The notes below the pieces were generated by a model. It was not told where the DNA came from and searched no databases. It saw only the letters and a program-made list of their open reading frames with translations. The position numbers were made by a program, and so were the translations under genes. From NCBI GenBank assembly GCA_046154545.1, contig JBJXGC010000006.1, positions 1 through 30,634 on the forward strand: a DNA stretch of 30,634 bases. The letters run 5' to 3'. Below, one piece after another: positions 30,600-30,634 of this stretch (positions are counted from its first letter, which is position 1; each line of letters begins with the position of its first letter). The DNA is from JBJXGC01 sp046154545. Lineage in GTDB: Bacteria > Chloroflexota > Dehalococcoidia > Tepidiformales > Tepidiformaceae.

Positions 30600-30634
30600 G
30601 CGGGTCCGGTGGGCGAAAGCCCTCCCGGACCCGC
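30600..30634 (+). terminator. Strong hairpin at the window end
   Basis: GCGGGTCCGG (30600-30609) pairs with CCGGACCCGC (30625-30634), and inside it GGGC-GAAA-GCCC forms a second stem with a GNRA tetraloop. It lies 28 bases after the last stop codon and probably ends transcription. A T-tract, if any, would lie outside the window. Confidence 0.6.

Noticed and set aside
1..30634. CRISPR arrays, tRNA/rRNA genes, insertion sequences or phage genes
   Set aside because: I looked for regular direct repeats, transposase motifs, terminal inverted repeats and tRNA cloverleaf signals and saw none. A covariance-model search would be needed to exclude small RNAs.

Overview
The window is a high-GC bacterial chromosome segment in which genes are densely packed on both strands. 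Many neighbours overlap by 4 bases (GTGA). I see no tRNA, rRNA, CRISPR array or insertion sequence. The mix of split-barrel flavin/F420-type oxidoreductases, twin Uma2 nucleases, several small toxin-antitoxin pieces and promoters of the form TANNNT placed 4-8 bases before ATG suggests a Chloroflexota-like or similar GC-rich thermophile-type lineage. That taxonomic guess is inference only.

Layout. (1) 1-9326 is a surface-polysaccharide locus. It holds the start of a Gfo/Idh/MocA oxidoreductase (minus strand, cut by the window edge), a GT2 glycosyltransferase, UDP-galactopyranose mutase (glf), a Wzx-like flippase, two more GT2 enzymes, a double-headed GT2 protein, a phosphomannose-isomerase-like cupin and a small membrane protein. 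(2) 9430-10665 is a cytochrome P450. It converges on an antitoxin gene whose PIN toxin survives only as its first ~16 codons. (3) 11043-15519 (minus) is a compact six-gene unit: galactokinase, sugar nucleotidyltransferase, a 64-aa protein, a GH36 alpha-galactosidase, a 45-aa zinc ribbon and a HicB-like protein. (4) 15637-21724 holds an AidB-like acyl-CoA dehydrogenase, two Uma2 nucleases flanking a HAD hydrolase, a PPOX/F420-type protein, an FAH-family enzyme and an SDR. (5) 21752-23715 (minus) holds three small proteins and an EamA transporter. (6) 23827-25795 holds two paralogous split-barrel proteins on either side of a two-gene Panacea-domain toxin-antitoxin-like module. (7) 25831-30572 holds an ArsR-type regulator, purF, an ASCH-domain protein, an aldo/keto reductase and an unknown 162-aa protein preceded by a long GC-rich leader.

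How they may work together. Genes 1-9 are consistent with making and exporting a galactofuranose-containing glycan. The minus-strand unit at 11-15.5 kb could release galactose (GH36), phosphorylate it (GalK) and activate it (nucleotidyltransferase) into the UDP-galactose that Glf needs. No galT or galE is present in the window, so the link is a hypothesis. The most promising little-described items are the Panacea two-gene module with an unfamiliar small partner, the decayed vapBC pair, the overlooked zinc-ribbon gene coupled to hicB, and the recurrent leaderless-type promoters.
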